Part shown: positions 1 to 8,765 of the stretch, piece after piece
How the letters are laid out: the number at the start of each line of letters is the position of its first letter
How positions within the stretch are numbered: position 1 is the stretch's first letter
NCBI GenBank assembly: GCA_938020505.1
Contig: CALIHR010000016.1
Coordinates: forward strand, 1-64,000
Direction: 5' to 3'
Length of the DNA: 64,000 nt
Source of the DNA: an uncultured Actinobaculum sp.
GTDB taxonomy: Bacteria; Actinomycetota; Actinomycetes; Actinomycetales; Actinomycetaceae
Notes under the pieces: model-generated
Told to the model about the DNA's origin: nothing
What the model saw: only the letters and a program-made list of their open reading frames with translations
Database searches by the model: none
Translations under genes and position numbers: made by a program

Positions 1-2
1 GC

Positions 3-188
3 GAGCTCCACACCCGCGAGCGGCTCCTGGCCGCGCTGTGGGGAATCGACTTCGCGTCTTCAACTCGTGCCGTCGACCACCGAATCCGCGAGATCAGGCG
101 GGTTCTCGGCGACGATCCGACCCAGCCGACCTACATCGAAACGGTGCCGTCGGTGGGATATCGCTTCATCGGGGCGGTGCGGGCATGA
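3..188 (+). CDS. Response regulator, OmpR/PhoB family, C-terminal fragment
   Basis: Only the last 61 residues are inside the window; the 5' part lies upstream. The frame reads as the end of a winged-helix DNA-binding domain: a recognition-helix stretch (SSTRAVDHRIREIRRVLGD) followed by the beta-hairpin wing with the family signature VPSVGYRF. The stop (TGA, 186-188) overlaps the ATG of the following kinase as ATGA, so the two are translationally coupled and form a classic two-component pair. The receiver domain cannot be seen, so the input signal and regulon are unknown. Confidence 0.9.
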   Translation, partial: ELHTRERLLAALWGIDFASSTRAVDHRIREIRRVLGDDPTQPTYIETVPSVGYRFIGAVRA

Positions 189-1102
189 AACGCATTCGTC
201 TGCGCAGGCTCGTCTTTGTGCTTCTGCCTGCGAGCGTCTGCCTCGCCGCCGCCGCAGCGTGGCGCTTCTCCGGCGAATCCCGCTACCTCCTCGTGAAGTT
301 CCCGCTTCCGGCCCTGCTCGCCTCCGCAGGGCTGTTCCTCAGCGTGTGCGCGTGGATCGCCCTCGCCTGGCGGAACCGAAGAAAACGGGAGTATGCCGAC
401 GGTTTGAAAGCCGGTCAGGAGGAGCTGCGCCAATCTCACCGCCATTTTCTCCGGCGCCTCGACCACGAGCTGAAGAATCCGCTGACGGCCCTGCGCGCCG
501 CCGCGGCGAGCCACGACGCCGAGGATCCGAGCTGGTCGATCGTCACCGCGCAATCCTTGCGCATGAGCCGCCTGCTGACCGATTTGCGCAAGCTTTCCGA
601 GCTTGAGACCTCTCCCATCGACATCGAGGAAGTGGACCTGGAGGAGACCGCGCGCGACGCCGTCGACGCCGTCGCCCAAGAGCTCGCCGCGCGCGGAGAA
701 AGCAGGTCGTTCTCCCTGAGCTTCCCGGAGGCGCCCTGGCCGCTTTCGCACGTGGCGGGCGACGCCGACCTGCTCTACTCGGCGGTGTACAACCTCGTGT
801 CGAATGCGGCGAAGTACTCCGGGGCCGAATCCCTCATCGAGATTCGAGGGTCGGAGGGCCAAGGGACCGTCACCGTCGAGGTCGCCGACACGGGCATCGG
901 CATTCCCGCCGAGGACGTGGGCGCCGTCTGGGACGAGCTCAGCAGGGCGAGCAATTCCGGCGGGCATCCGGGCAACGGCCTCGGCCTCGCCTTGGTGGCG
1001 ACGATCGTCGCTCGCCACGGCGGAACCGCCCAGATGAGCTCTCGCCTAGGCGTGGGGACCTCGGTTTCCGTCACCCTCCCTTCCGTGCAATCGCGAGCGT
1101 GA
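185..1102 (+). CDS. Sensor histidine kinase, short intramembrane-sensing type
   Basis: A 305-residue kinase that should autophosphorylate and pass phosphate to the overlapping OmpR-type regulator. Two hydrophobic segments near residues 10-30 and 40-60 are separated by only a few residues, so there is almost no extracellular domain, typical of intramembrane-sensing kinases. The H box is LDHELKNPLTALR (about residue 95), followed by an N box (NLVSNAAKYSG), G1 (DTGIGIP) and G2 (GNGLGLAL). Start chosen at the ATG overlapping the regulator stop; an upstream extension in the same frame would run through the regulator. It ends convergently to a HAD phosphatase gene. Signal unknown. Confidence 0.88.
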   Translation: MKRIRLRRLVFVLLPASVCLAAAAAWRFSGESRYLLVKFPLPALLASAGLFLSVCAWIALAWRNRRKREYADGLKAGQEELRQSHRHFLRRLDHELKNPLTALRAAAASHDAEDPSWSIVTAQSLRMSRLLTDLRKLSELETSPIDIEEVDLEETARDAVDAVAQELAARGESRSFSLSFPEAPWPLSHVAGDADLLYSAVYNLVSNAAKYSGAESLIEIRGSEGQGTVTVEVADTGIGIPAEDVGAVWDELSRASNSGGHPGNGLGLALVATIVARHGGTAQMSSRLGVGTSVSVTLPSVQSRA

Positions 1103-1150
1103 CGAGGGCCGGGGCGGGATTGGCCGCCGACCGTCGCGTGCGAGCGGACG

Positions 1151-1966
1151 TCACATGAGGCCGAGGGTTTCGAACGCCCGGTACACTCCGTCGTCGTCGA
1201 TCGCGGACGTCACCATGTCCGCATGCGATTTCACCGCGTCGGTTGCGTTGCCCATGGCCACTGAAATCCCCGCGGCCTTGAGGATTTCGATGTCGTTCGG
1301 GGAATCGCCGATCGCGACCGTGTCCGCAAGGTCGAAGCCCAGGCGCTGCGCGGCCGCCCGCATGCCGACGTCTTTCGTCAATCCGGCCAGAAGGATCTCC
1401 CCGGTCGTTCCCCCGGCGGCCCCCACGGAATCGGGGATGATGTGGTACTTCGGGCCGATGATCTCGACGAACTCCTCATAGCTCACCGACGAGTCGTAAG
1501 GCAAGACGAAGAGCCCCTTGGACGTGCTCGTGGGAACTTTCGTGCTCAACACCGGAAGGATCTGCAGATAGTAGGGGTGCCAGGGGCTGCCTTCCGCGTT
1601 CGGGGCCCCCGCGAAGGACCCGAAGAAGCCTTCGCTCATGCAGAATTCTTCGGGCCCCTGCCACATCCAGTTGACGCCGTGCTTGCGATAGATGCCCGTG
1701 ACGTAGGAGATGTCCTCGGCTGACATTCGCCGGTCCATGACGACTTCCTCCCCTATCTTCACGTACGCCCCCGATCCGGCAATGATGCCGTGGAAACCGA
1801 GATCCCACAGAAACGGGTAGATTTCGGGCAGCGAGCGCCCCGTGGAGAGGAGGAGCTTGTTGCCGGCCGCGATGGAGGCCCGAACGGCTTCGCGCGCCGA
1901 AGCGGGCGTCTCCTGGGTTTCCGTGACGAGGGTGCCGTCTACGTCGATGCAGATGAGTTTGGGCAT
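1151..1966 (-). CDS. Cof-type HAD-IIB hydrolase
   Basis: A 271-residue haloacid dehalogenase-superfamily phosphatase, probably acting on sugar phosphates or other small phosphorylated metabolites in the cytoplasm. The nucleophile motif DVDGT sits at residues 8-12, motif II (STGR) near residue 42, and the acidic motif GDSPNDIEIL near residue 220, all expected for the Cof (HAD-IIB) subgroup with its C2B cap. It is a single gene between the convergent kinase and the pntB 3' end. Family is clear; substrate cannot be read from sequence. Confidence 0.85.
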   Translation of the reverse strand: MPKLICIDVDGTLVTETQETPASAREAVRASIAAGNKLLLSTGRSLPEIYPFLWDLGFHGIIAGSGAYVKIGEEVVMDRRMSAEDISYVTGIYRKHGVNWMWQGPEEFCMSEGFFGSFAGAPNAEGSPWHPYYLQILPVLSTKVPTSTSKGLFVLPYDSSVSYEEFVEIIGPKYHIIPDSVGAAGGTTGEILLAGLTKDVGMRAAAQRLGFDLADTVAIGDSPNDIEILKAAGISVAMGNATDAVKSHADMVTSAIDDDGVYRAFETLGLM

Positions 1967-2073
1967 GGCCTGTTTCCGCTGGGGATTCCTTTCCGCTCAG
2001 AGTTTCTAACGCTCAGGGCCCTGTTCCGTCGAGGCTCAGCTCTGGTCAGGGCCATTCTACGAGCCCGCGCCGA

Positions 2074-3576
2074 TCAGAGCTCAGTGACGATCTTCTCCAG
2101 GGACTCACGCGCGTCCCCGAGCAGCATGTGCGTGTTCTCGTTGAAGAAAAGCGGATTCTGGACTCCCGCGTACCCGGAGTTGGACATCGACCGTTTGAAG
2201 ACGACAACGTCCTTCGCCTCCCACACGTGGAGCACCGGCATTCCTGCGATGGGCGAGCCCGGCTCCTGTGCCGAGGGGTTGACCGTGTCGTTGGCCCCTA
2301 TCACGAGGACGACGTCGGTCGAGGAAAAGTCGGAGTTGATCTCGTCCATCTCGAAGACGACGTCGTATGGGACCTTCGCCTCGGCGAGGAGGACGTTCAT
2401 GTGGCCGGGCAGGCGGCCGGCCACGGGGTGGATGCCGAAGCGGACCTCGACGCCCCCCTCGCGCAGCCGCCGGGCCAGCTCGGCCACCGGGTACTGGGCC
2501 TGGGCGACCGCCATACCGTAGCCGGGGGCGATGATGACGGAGGCCGCGCCCTTGAGCATGCGCGCAACCTCGTCCGCCGTCGTCTCCCGGTAGTCGCCAT
2601 AGTCCCTGTCCTGGCCCGACAGCGCGCCGGCGGAGCCAAAGCCGCCGAGGATGACGGAGACGAAGGAGCGGTTCATGGCTTTGCACATGATGTAGGAGAG
2701 GTAGGCGCCGGAGGATCCGACGAGCGCTCCCGTGATGATGAGCAGGTTGTTTCCGAGTGTGAACCCGGCCATCGACGCGGCCCAGCCCGAATACGAGTTG
2801 AGCATCGAGACGACGACGGGCATGTCGCCTCCGCCGATCGCCAAAACGAGGTGCGCGCCCAGGGCGAGTGAGACGACGAGCAGGAGGATCAGCGGAATCA
2901 ACGCCGACGTGAGGTCCCCGGCTCTGACGAACCACACGATGAGAAGAACCGAGGCGACGAGCGCGCCCAGATTCATCCAGTTCCGCCCGGGAAGCGCGAG
3001 GGGGGCGCCCGATATCCTGCCCGAGAGCTTGAGAAAGGCGACGATCGACCCGGTGAGGGTGACCGCGCCCACGAAAACCGCCAAGCCGATCTCGCCCAGA
3101 CGGAAGGACATGTCAGGCACGTCGCGCAGAGCCGCGCCGCGGCTCAGCTCAGGGAAGTGGTTGTCGGCGCTTTCAAGGAGCGCGTTGTAGCCGACGATGA
3201 CGGCGGCCATGCCCACGAAGGAGTGCAGAAGGGCGATGAGCTGGGGCATGCCAGTCATCTCGACGCGTTGGGCCCTCCATATGCCGATGCCGGCGCCTAT
3301 GGCCATTGCGAGGAGCGTGAACAGGGACATCTGCAGCGCATTGGCGTGGTTGGAGGCCGCCGTGAGGATGAAGACCGCGGAGAGCGCCAGCCCCATGCCC
3401 ACGATGCCGAAAGTGTTGCCGCGGCTCGCCGTCGTCTGCTTCGAGAGCCCCGCAAGGGCGAGGATGAAGAGCAGAGCGGCGACGAGGTAGGCGAGGTCGG
3501 TGAACCTGACGGCCGCGCCGTCGCCGCCGATCCCGAGAATTCCGGCGTTGTCGGTCGCGAAAATCGCAGCGTTCAT
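2074..3576 (-). CDS. pntB: NAD(P) transhydrogenase subunit beta
   Basis: A 500-residue membrane subunit of the proton-translocating transhydrogenase, which transfers hydride from NADH to NADP+ using the proton gradient and so supplies NADPH. The N-terminal half consists of about eight or nine hydrophobic helices (dII); the C-terminal third is the NADP(H)-binding dIII domain, with VIIAPGYGMAVAQAQ, the loop GRLPGHMNVLLAEA and VLVIGANDTVNP. Start set at the ATG at 3576, just two bases past the pntA stop; the frame is open further upstream but that would run back into pntA. It forms one operon with pntA. Confidence 0.96.
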   Translation of the reverse strand: MNAAIFATDNAGILGIGGDGAAVRFTDLAYLVAALLFILALAGLSKQTTASRGNTFGIVGMGLALSAVFILTAASNHANALQMSLFTLLAMAIGAGIGIWRAQRVEMTGMPQLIALLHSFVGMAAVIVGYNALLESADNHFPELSRGAALRDVPDMSFRLGEIGLAVFVGAVTLTGSIVAFLKLSGRISGAPLALPGRNWMNLGALVASVLLIVWFVRAGDLTSALIPLILLLVVSLALGAHLVLAIGGGDMPVVVSMLNSYSGWAASMAGFTLGNNLLIITGALVGSSGAYLSYIMCKAMNRSFVSVILGGFGSAGALSGQDRDYGDYRETTADEVARMLKGAASVIIAPGYGMAVAQAQYPVAELARRLREGGVEVRFGIHPVAGRLPGHMNVLLAEAKVPYDVVFEMDEINSDFSSTDVVLVIGANDTVNPSAQEPGSPIAGMPVLHVWEAKDVVVFKRSMSNSGYAGVQNPLFFNENTHMLLGDARESLEKIVTEL

Positions 3577-3578
3577 TC

Positions 3579-5108
3579 TCAGCTCCTCTGGAACATCTTG
3601 AGCATGCGGTGGGTCACGGCAAACCCGCCGAAGACATTGATCGACGCCACGACTATGGCGATGAACGCCAGCACTTGTATCCATGGGTCGTGGTTGACGG
3701 TTTGGATGAGCGCGCCGACGACGATGATCCCCGATATCGCGTTGGTCACCGACATGAGCGGGGTGTGCAGCGAATGCGTCACGTTGGTGATGACGTAGAA
3801 GCCCACGACGCACGCCAAGGTGAAGACGATGAAGTGATTGGACATGCTCCGCGGGGCGAAGTACACGAGGACCGCGACGAGCGCCCCCGCCACGGCGAGC
3901 GCGGGTTTGACCCACGGCGGAGTCTCCTGCGCCCGTATGGGCGTCGGCGAGGGCGGAGGCGGCGGCGCCTTCTCGGCCCTGGCCTTGGACACCCTCACGG
4001 GCGGCGGCGGCCACATGACGATTCCGTGGAGGGTGACGGTCATGGCGCGCATGACGTCGTCGTCCATGTCGAGCGTGAGAACGCCGTCCTTGCCCGGCGT
4101 CGCGAGCTTGAAGAAGTTGACGACGTTCTGGCCGTAGAGCTGGGAGGCCTGCCCGGGCAGGCGCCCCGCCAGGTCCGTGTACCCGATGATCGTCACTCCG
4201 TTGTCGGTGACGGTCACCCGCCCCGGAACGGTCAGTTCGCAGTTGCCCCCGTTGGCTGCGCCCAGATCGACGATGACCGATCCCGGCTTCATGGCGGCGA
4301 CGGCCTCGGCCGTGATCAGAAGCGGAGCGGGTTTCCCGGGGATCAGCGCGGTCGCGATGACGATGTCAGAGGCGGCGGCCTCCCTGCTGTAGACCTCCCT
4401 GGCCGCGAGCTCCTGGTCGATGCTCATCGCATGGGCGTATCCGTCGGAGGATTCCTGAACAACCGGGATCTCAACGAATTCCCCGCCGAGCGATTGGACC
4501 TGGTCGGCGGTTTCAGGGCGGATGTCCGTCCCTCGGACGACGGCGCCGAGCGAGCTCGCCGTGCCGATCGCCGCGAGCCCGGCGACTCCGGCGCCTATGA
4601 CGTACACGTTTGCCGGAGGCACTTTGCCCGCGGCCGTCATCTGGCCGGTGAAGAGCCGACCGAAGGCGTTGGCCGCCTCCACGACGGCGCGGTACCCGGC
4701 GACGTTCGCCATCGACGAGCGGACGTCGATCGACTGAGCACGCGAGATCCTCGGGACCGCGTCCATGGCGACCGATGTGACGCCCATCGCGGCGAGCCGC
4801 TCGACCGCCTCAGGGTTGGAGGCCGGGTCCATCCTCGCGATGAGGGTGGCCCCCCGCCGGATATTGAGAAGCTTGGCCTCGCTCGGCGTGTCGAGCGAGG
4901 TGATGATGTCCGCGGCCCAGACTCCCTGGGCGTCGACGATCTGGGCGCCCGCCTGGCGATACTGCTCGTCGGGATAGCTCGACCGTTCGCCGGCGCCGGC
5001 CTCGACGCAGACGTCGTAGCCGAGCCTGATGAGCTTGCCCACCGTGTCGGGCGTGGCGGCCACAAGGGTTTCGCCCGCCCGAGATTCTTTCGGCACTCCT
5101 ATGAGCAC
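3579..5108 (-). CDS. pntA: NAD(P) transhydrogenase subunit alpha
   Basis: A 509-residue subunit carrying the NAD(H)-binding domain dI (residues about 1-375, Rossmann motif VIGAGVAGLAAIG near 170) and a C-terminal membrane part with four hydrophobic helices (about 400-509). A Pro-rich linker lies between them. The length and fused layout match the E. coli two-subunit enzyme; some actinobacteria instead split alpha into PntAa and PntAb. First gene of pntAB; the 290 bp upstream carry a 25-bp tandem duplication and no recognisable gene. Confidence 0.96.
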   Translation of the reverse strand: MLIGVPKESRAGETLVAATPDTVGKLIRLGYDVCVEAGAGERSSYPDEQYRQAGAQIVDAQGVWAADIITSLDTPSEAKLLNIRRGATLIARMDPASNPEAVERLAAMGVTSVAMDAVPRISRAQSIDVRSSMANVAGYRAVVEAANAFGRLFTGQMTAAGKVPPANVYVIGAGVAGLAAIGTASSLGAVVRGTDIRPETADQVQSLGGEFVEIPVVQESSDGYAHAMSIDQELAAREVYSREAAASDIVIATALIPGKPAPLLITAEAVAAMKPGSVIVDLGAANGGNCELTVPGRVTVTDNGVTIIGYTDLAGRLPGQASQLYGQNVVNFFKLATPGKDGVLTLDMDDDVMRAMTVTLHGIVMWPPPPVRVSKARAEKAPPPPPSPTPIRAQETPPWVKPALAVAGALVAVLVYFAPRSMSNHFIVFTLACVVGFYVITNVTHSLHTPLMSVTNAISGIIVVGALIQTVNHDPWIQVLAFIAIVVASINVFGGFAVTHRMLKMFQRS

Positions 5109-5148
5109 GTTGTCTCCTCCGAATTGGCGTCGTCACTGAGCGGTGCTT

Positions 5149-5190
5149 GGCGCCGCCTGCGTGAGAGGTGCAAGGCGCCGCCTGCGTGAG
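5149..5190. repeat. 25-bp tandem duplication upstream of pntA
   Basis: A 17-base block (ggcgccgcctgcgtgag) occurs at 5149-5165 and again at 5174-5190, giving a 25-bp period. It sits 40-80 bases before the pntA start. The rest of 5109-5399 holds further CG-rich imperfect echoes (two copies of gcgcctcgcccttttt around 5312-5350) and no convincing gene. Confidence 0.8.
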
Positions 5191-5399
5191 CGATACTCTG
5201 CACCACTGTGATCGAGCCTACTATCTTGCCGCATTTTTTCAGAATGCGCATGCCCGTGTCCGCGAACAGACGGGCGCTTCTTCTGGACGGGCGCGTTCCC
5301 TTTCATCGACGCCTCGCCCTTTTTTCGCCGGCGCCTCGCCCTTTTTCACGGAACCGTCAGGCGCTTTCACGCGCTCCTCGCTTTCCTCCACGCGCTTCC

Positions 5400-6380
5400 T
5401 CACCTTTTCTTGGCGGCGGCGACCCGCAGGATAACGCGTTCCAGGGCGAATTCGGGATCTCTCGACGCTCCCTTGACTTCGGCGTCGGCTTGGGCGACCG
5501 CCTGGATAGCAGTGGCCAACGCCTCATTCGACCACTGTCCGGCGATTCTCTCGGCGCTGCGACGCTGGCCGGGGGACATCGTCGGGTCGCCCGGGCGGGC
5601 CGACGCGCCCTTTCGCGCGGCCACAAGGGCGAGCGTGCGCAGTTTGTACGCGAGAGCCGCGACGATGGGGACGGGGGCGACTCCGCTGGCCAGCGCGTGC
5701 CTCGCGAGGGCCACGGCCTTGCCTCCGTTGCCTGCGACGGCGGCGTCGGCGATGTCGAAGCCGCTGGCCTGGATGCGCCCCGCGTAGTAGGTGCGCACGG
5801 CCGCCTCGTCTATCGTCCCCTCGACGTCGGACAGGAGCTGGGCCGTCGCCGCAACGAGCTCTCCGACGTCGTTGCCGTGGGCGTCGACAAGCGCCTCGAC
5901 GGCGTCGGCGGTCATGCGCCTGCGGGCCCGAGCCGCTTCGTCTCGGACGAGGGCGGCCTTCTCGTTCGGATACTTGACGGCCGGAATCTCGCAGCACTGG
6001 AAACCGGCGGCGCGCACCGCGTCGAGGAGGCGCTTTCCCCTTGTTCCGCCGTCGTGGCGCAGGATGAGCACGACGTCGGGGTCCGGGGCGGCGACGTAGG
6101 CGAGGGCGTCGGCGAGGAAGGCGTCGCTCATCTTCTGGAGGTTGCTCGCGGCGACGACGTTCGGCTCGGCGAAAAGAGAGGGGCCGACGGCTGCGGCAAG
6201 CCGGCCCGCGGCGTACTGCTCGGCGTCGATCTTCGTCACGGCGGTGGCCGGATTGCGTTCGAGGGCCCGCTCGATGAGCCGGGAAACTGCCCTGTCGCCG
6301 AGGACGGGCTCGCCGACGAGGAACAGGACGACCGGAGCGAGCTCGATTTGGTCGTGTCTGAGCGCGCCTGTCTTAGCCAT
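5400..6380 (-). CDS. holA: DNA polymerase III subunit delta
   Basis: A 326-residue clamp-loader subunit that opens the beta sliding clamp during replication. N-terminal sequence VVLFLVGEPVLGDRAVSRLI is the degenerate nucleotide-binding start typical of delta; the middle has the usual EIPAVKYPNEKAALV-type segment and the C-terminus a helical collar domain. Position right behind comEA-comEC is the standard bacterial order. 87 bp separate it from comEC, so it may be co-transcribed or have its own promoter. Start taken at the ATG giving MAKTGALRHDQIEL. Confidence 0.92.
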   Translation of the reverse strand: MAKTGALRHDQIELAPVVLFLVGEPVLGDRAVSRLIERALERNPATAVTKIDAEQYAAGRLAAAVGPSLFAEPNVVAASNLQKMSDAFLADALAYVAAPDPDVVLILRHDGGTRGKRLLDAVRAAGFQCCEIPAVKYPNEKAALVRDEAARARRRMTADAVEALVDAHGNDVGELVAATAQLLSDVEGTIDEAAVRTYYAGRIQASGFDIADAAVAGNGGKAVALARHALASGVAPVPIVAALAYKLRTLALVAARKGASARPGDPTMSPGQRRSAERIAGQWSNEALATAIQAVAQADAEVKGASRDPEFALERVILRVAAAKKR

Positions 6381-6467
6381 GGCACAAGTATCTCACGGGC
6401 CCGTCCCGCGTTTTCCTTCCCGCCTCGCTCATCGCGCAGCCTCCTTTTCATTCTCGCGTCCGCACAC

Positions 6468-8750
6468 TCACCCTCGCGGCCCTTCGCAGCGCGAGGCCAC
6501 CTCGGATCCGGCCACCACAATCGTCCCGCACGATTTCGTGTCGTACACATCGGCCGAGGAGTAGAGCTCGAACGCGCGGCGGGAGGGATGCCCGTAGCTG
6601 TTCTCCCCCACCGATATGAAGGCGATCTTCGCGTCGGCGGCGCGGGCGAGCCGTTCGGACTGATCCGAGCTGCCGTGGTGCGGGACCACCGCGATGCGCA
6701 CGGGTTCGACCTCGCGAACGAAGCGCTCTTGGCTTTCGCGGCCTTGGTCCCCCGTGACGAGCATTCCGCCGGGTATGTCCACGAGGACGGCGACGGACTG
6801 GGCGTTGGCCTGCTCGGCGCCCGCGGGGGCGTTGGCGCGCGGCCAAATGACGCGCACCCGAGGCGCATCGGGATCGTCGACCTTGCCCTGAGAGACGACT
6901 GTGGGCGTGTGTCCCGTCCTCTTCAGCTCGGCCTCCAGCCACCGTTTGTTGCCCTCGGGGTCCATGTTCGGCGAGACCCAGACCTGCCCGACGTCGGCCG
7001 CCTTCAATACCTCCGGAAGGCCTCCGATGTGGTCGGAATGCCCGTGGGTGAGGACGAGGATGTCGATCTTCTTCACCCCCGCCGCCTCGACGCATTCGGC
7101 GGCCGCCTTTCCCTGCGGGCCGACGTCGACCATGATCGTCTTCCCCCTCACCCGGGCCAGGAGCCCGGATCCCTGGCCGACGTCGCATTGGACGACCTCC
7201 CAGCCGTCTGCGATCTCGATCGACGCGCGCCGCCCGGTCCACCATGTGACGGCCACAAGGGCGGCAACCACGACGAAGCCGAGGGCCTTGCGGGCGATGA
7301 GCGCCGCGAGGAAAACGAGGCAAAAGACGAAAGAGGCCAGCAGGCCGATTCCCGAGCCCGGCCACTTCGCGAGCGTCGTCGCGACCCGCTCGATCCACCA
7401 CGTCGCCATCGCGGAGGGAACGAGCGCTGCCTCGGCCAGCCACGGAAGAATCGGGCTGGCCAGGGCGGTGGCGAGCCCGCACACGGTCAGGGGCGCGACC
7501 ACCGGGGCGACGAGCATGTTGGCCGGCACTCCCCAGATCGATCCCGTGTCGGTGAACAGGGCGAGGACGGGCAGGCAGGCCAGCTGCGCCACGAGCGGGA
7601 CGGCCACGAGCTCGGCCAGCAGACGCGGGGCCTTCGCCGCCAGCCGCGCGGTGAGAGGCTCGGCGAAGCAGACGATGCCGAGCGTCGCGCTCGCCGAGAG
7701 CAAAAACCCGTAGCTCACTGCCATCCAGGGGTCGACGAGGGCCACGCCGAGCACGGCTGTGCTCAGCGACGGCGCAGCCTGGCTCGCCCGCCCGATTCCG
7801 AGCGCGAGGACGACCACGGTTCCCATTGCCGCGGCGCGTATGACGGAGGCTTGGGGGCCGACGAGCGCGAGCAGCGCAAGGACCGACAGGAAGCAGACCG
7901 CGGCGGTGGCGGCGAGCCGCCGTCTCCCGAATCCGAGGATGACGAGGGAGAGAAGTATCGACACGTGCCCGCCGGAAACTGCGATCAGATGCGTGAGCTG
8001 GGTCATTTTCATGGCGGAGGCGAGGCCGGGTTCGACGGCGTCGTCGCGTCCCAGGGCGACGCCGGGAATGAGGCCGCGGGCGTGTTCGGGGGCGTCGGCC
8101 AGCGCCTTTTCGAGCGCCGTGTCGATGCGGGCGACCGTGCGTGAGACCGCCGAGCCGCGCCCCGAGACCGCGACGGTTCTCGCGTAGAGCGTCCCGCTCT
8201 GGCGCGCGCCGGCAGGCGGCTCGACGAGCTTGCCGACCGCCTTCACCTTCTGCCCTCCCAGGACGTCGCACGGAACGCCGACGATCGAAATTCGCGCGTG
8301 CCCGGACAGCCGCATCGCGCCGTCCGCGTCGATGCGGCTTGGGCGGGCGAGCACCGAGCAGCGCTCTCCCGCCCTGTCCGCCCTTCCGACCGCCGTCGCC
8401 TCCGCCTTCGCCGTCTTTCCGTAGGCATGCGCCATCGCCTCCGGTTCGGCGACGCTCCGATGGAGGCACCCCGCCCACGTCCATCCGATGAAGATCGCGG
8501 CAGCCACGGCGGCCGTCCGGGCGACGGCCCGTTCGGGCAGCATTCGTTTGACCGCCCACAAGGCGCCCGCCGTCGCGGCAGCGACGGCGACCCACGCCGA
8601 CGCGGAACCCGCCCATCTGACCGCCGCCCGGCCCGCGTGCAGAGACGCCCATGCGCCCGCCAGCCCCGAAAGGGCGAGGGGAAGCAGCCTCACGTCCTGC
8701 GAGAACGCGCGTTCTTGAGCGTGTTTCGAATGTTTCGATTCCTTCGACAT
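6468..8750 (-). CDS. comEC: ComEC/Rec2 family competence channel protein
   Basis: A 760-residue polytopic membrane protein predicted to move single-stranded DNA through the cytoplasmic membrane. N-terminal helices are followed by the ComEC OB-like region, the ComEC/Rec2 membrane core with LTHLIAVSGGHVSIL (residues about 250-265), and a C-terminal metallo-beta-lactamase domain with VLTHGHSDHIGGLPEV. The zinc motif HxHxDH is intact, so the nuclease-like domain may be active. It lies 15 bp downstream of comEA in the same operon. No pilus or comF genes are in this window, so functional competence is not shown. Confidence 0.94.
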   Translation of the reverse strand: MSKESKHSKHAQERAFSQDVRLLPLALSGLAGAWASLHAGRAAVRWAGSASAWVAVAAATAGALWAVKRMLPERAVARTAAVAAAIFIGWTWAGCLHRSVAEPEAMAHAYGKTAKAEATAVGRADRAGERCSVLARPSRIDADGAMRLSGHARISIVGVPCDVLGGQKVKAVGKLVEPPAGARQSGTLYARTVAVSGRGSAVSRTVARIDTALEKALADAPEHARGLIPGVALGRDDAVEPGLASAMKMTQLTHLIAVSGGHVSILLSLVILGFGRRRLAATAAVCFLSVLALLALVGPQASVIRAAAMGTVVVLALGIGRASQAAPSLSTAVLGVALVDPWMAVSYGFLLSASATLGIVCFAEPLTARLAAKAPRLLAELVAVPLVAQLACLPVLALFTDTGSIWGVPANMLVAPVVAPLTVCGLATALASPILPWLAEAALVPSAMATWWIERVATTLAKWPGSGIGLLASFVFCLVFLAALIARKALGFVVVAALVAVTWWTGRRASIEIADGWEVVQCDVGQGSGLLARVRGKTIMVDVGPQGKAAAECVEAAGVKKIDILVLTHGHSDHIGGLPEVLKAADVGQVWVSPNMDPEGNKRWLEAELKRTGHTPTVVSQGKVDDPDAPRVRVIWPRANAPAGAEQANAQSVAVLVDIPGGMLVTGDQGRESQERFVREVEPVRIAVVPHHGSSDQSERLARAADAKIAFISVGENSYGHPSRRAFELYSSADVYDTKSCGTIVVAGSEVASRCEGPRG

Positions 8751-8765
8751 GTCCGCCGCACCGCG

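Noticed and set aside
2038..2081. Hairpin over the pntB stop (agctctggtc / gatcagagct)
   Set aside because: Loop of 24 bases, one mismatch and no T run; too weak to call a terminator.
5208..8144. A 978-codon open frame opposite holA and comEC
   Set aside because: Antisense shadow of holA/comEC with no domain structure; both real genes have full motifs.
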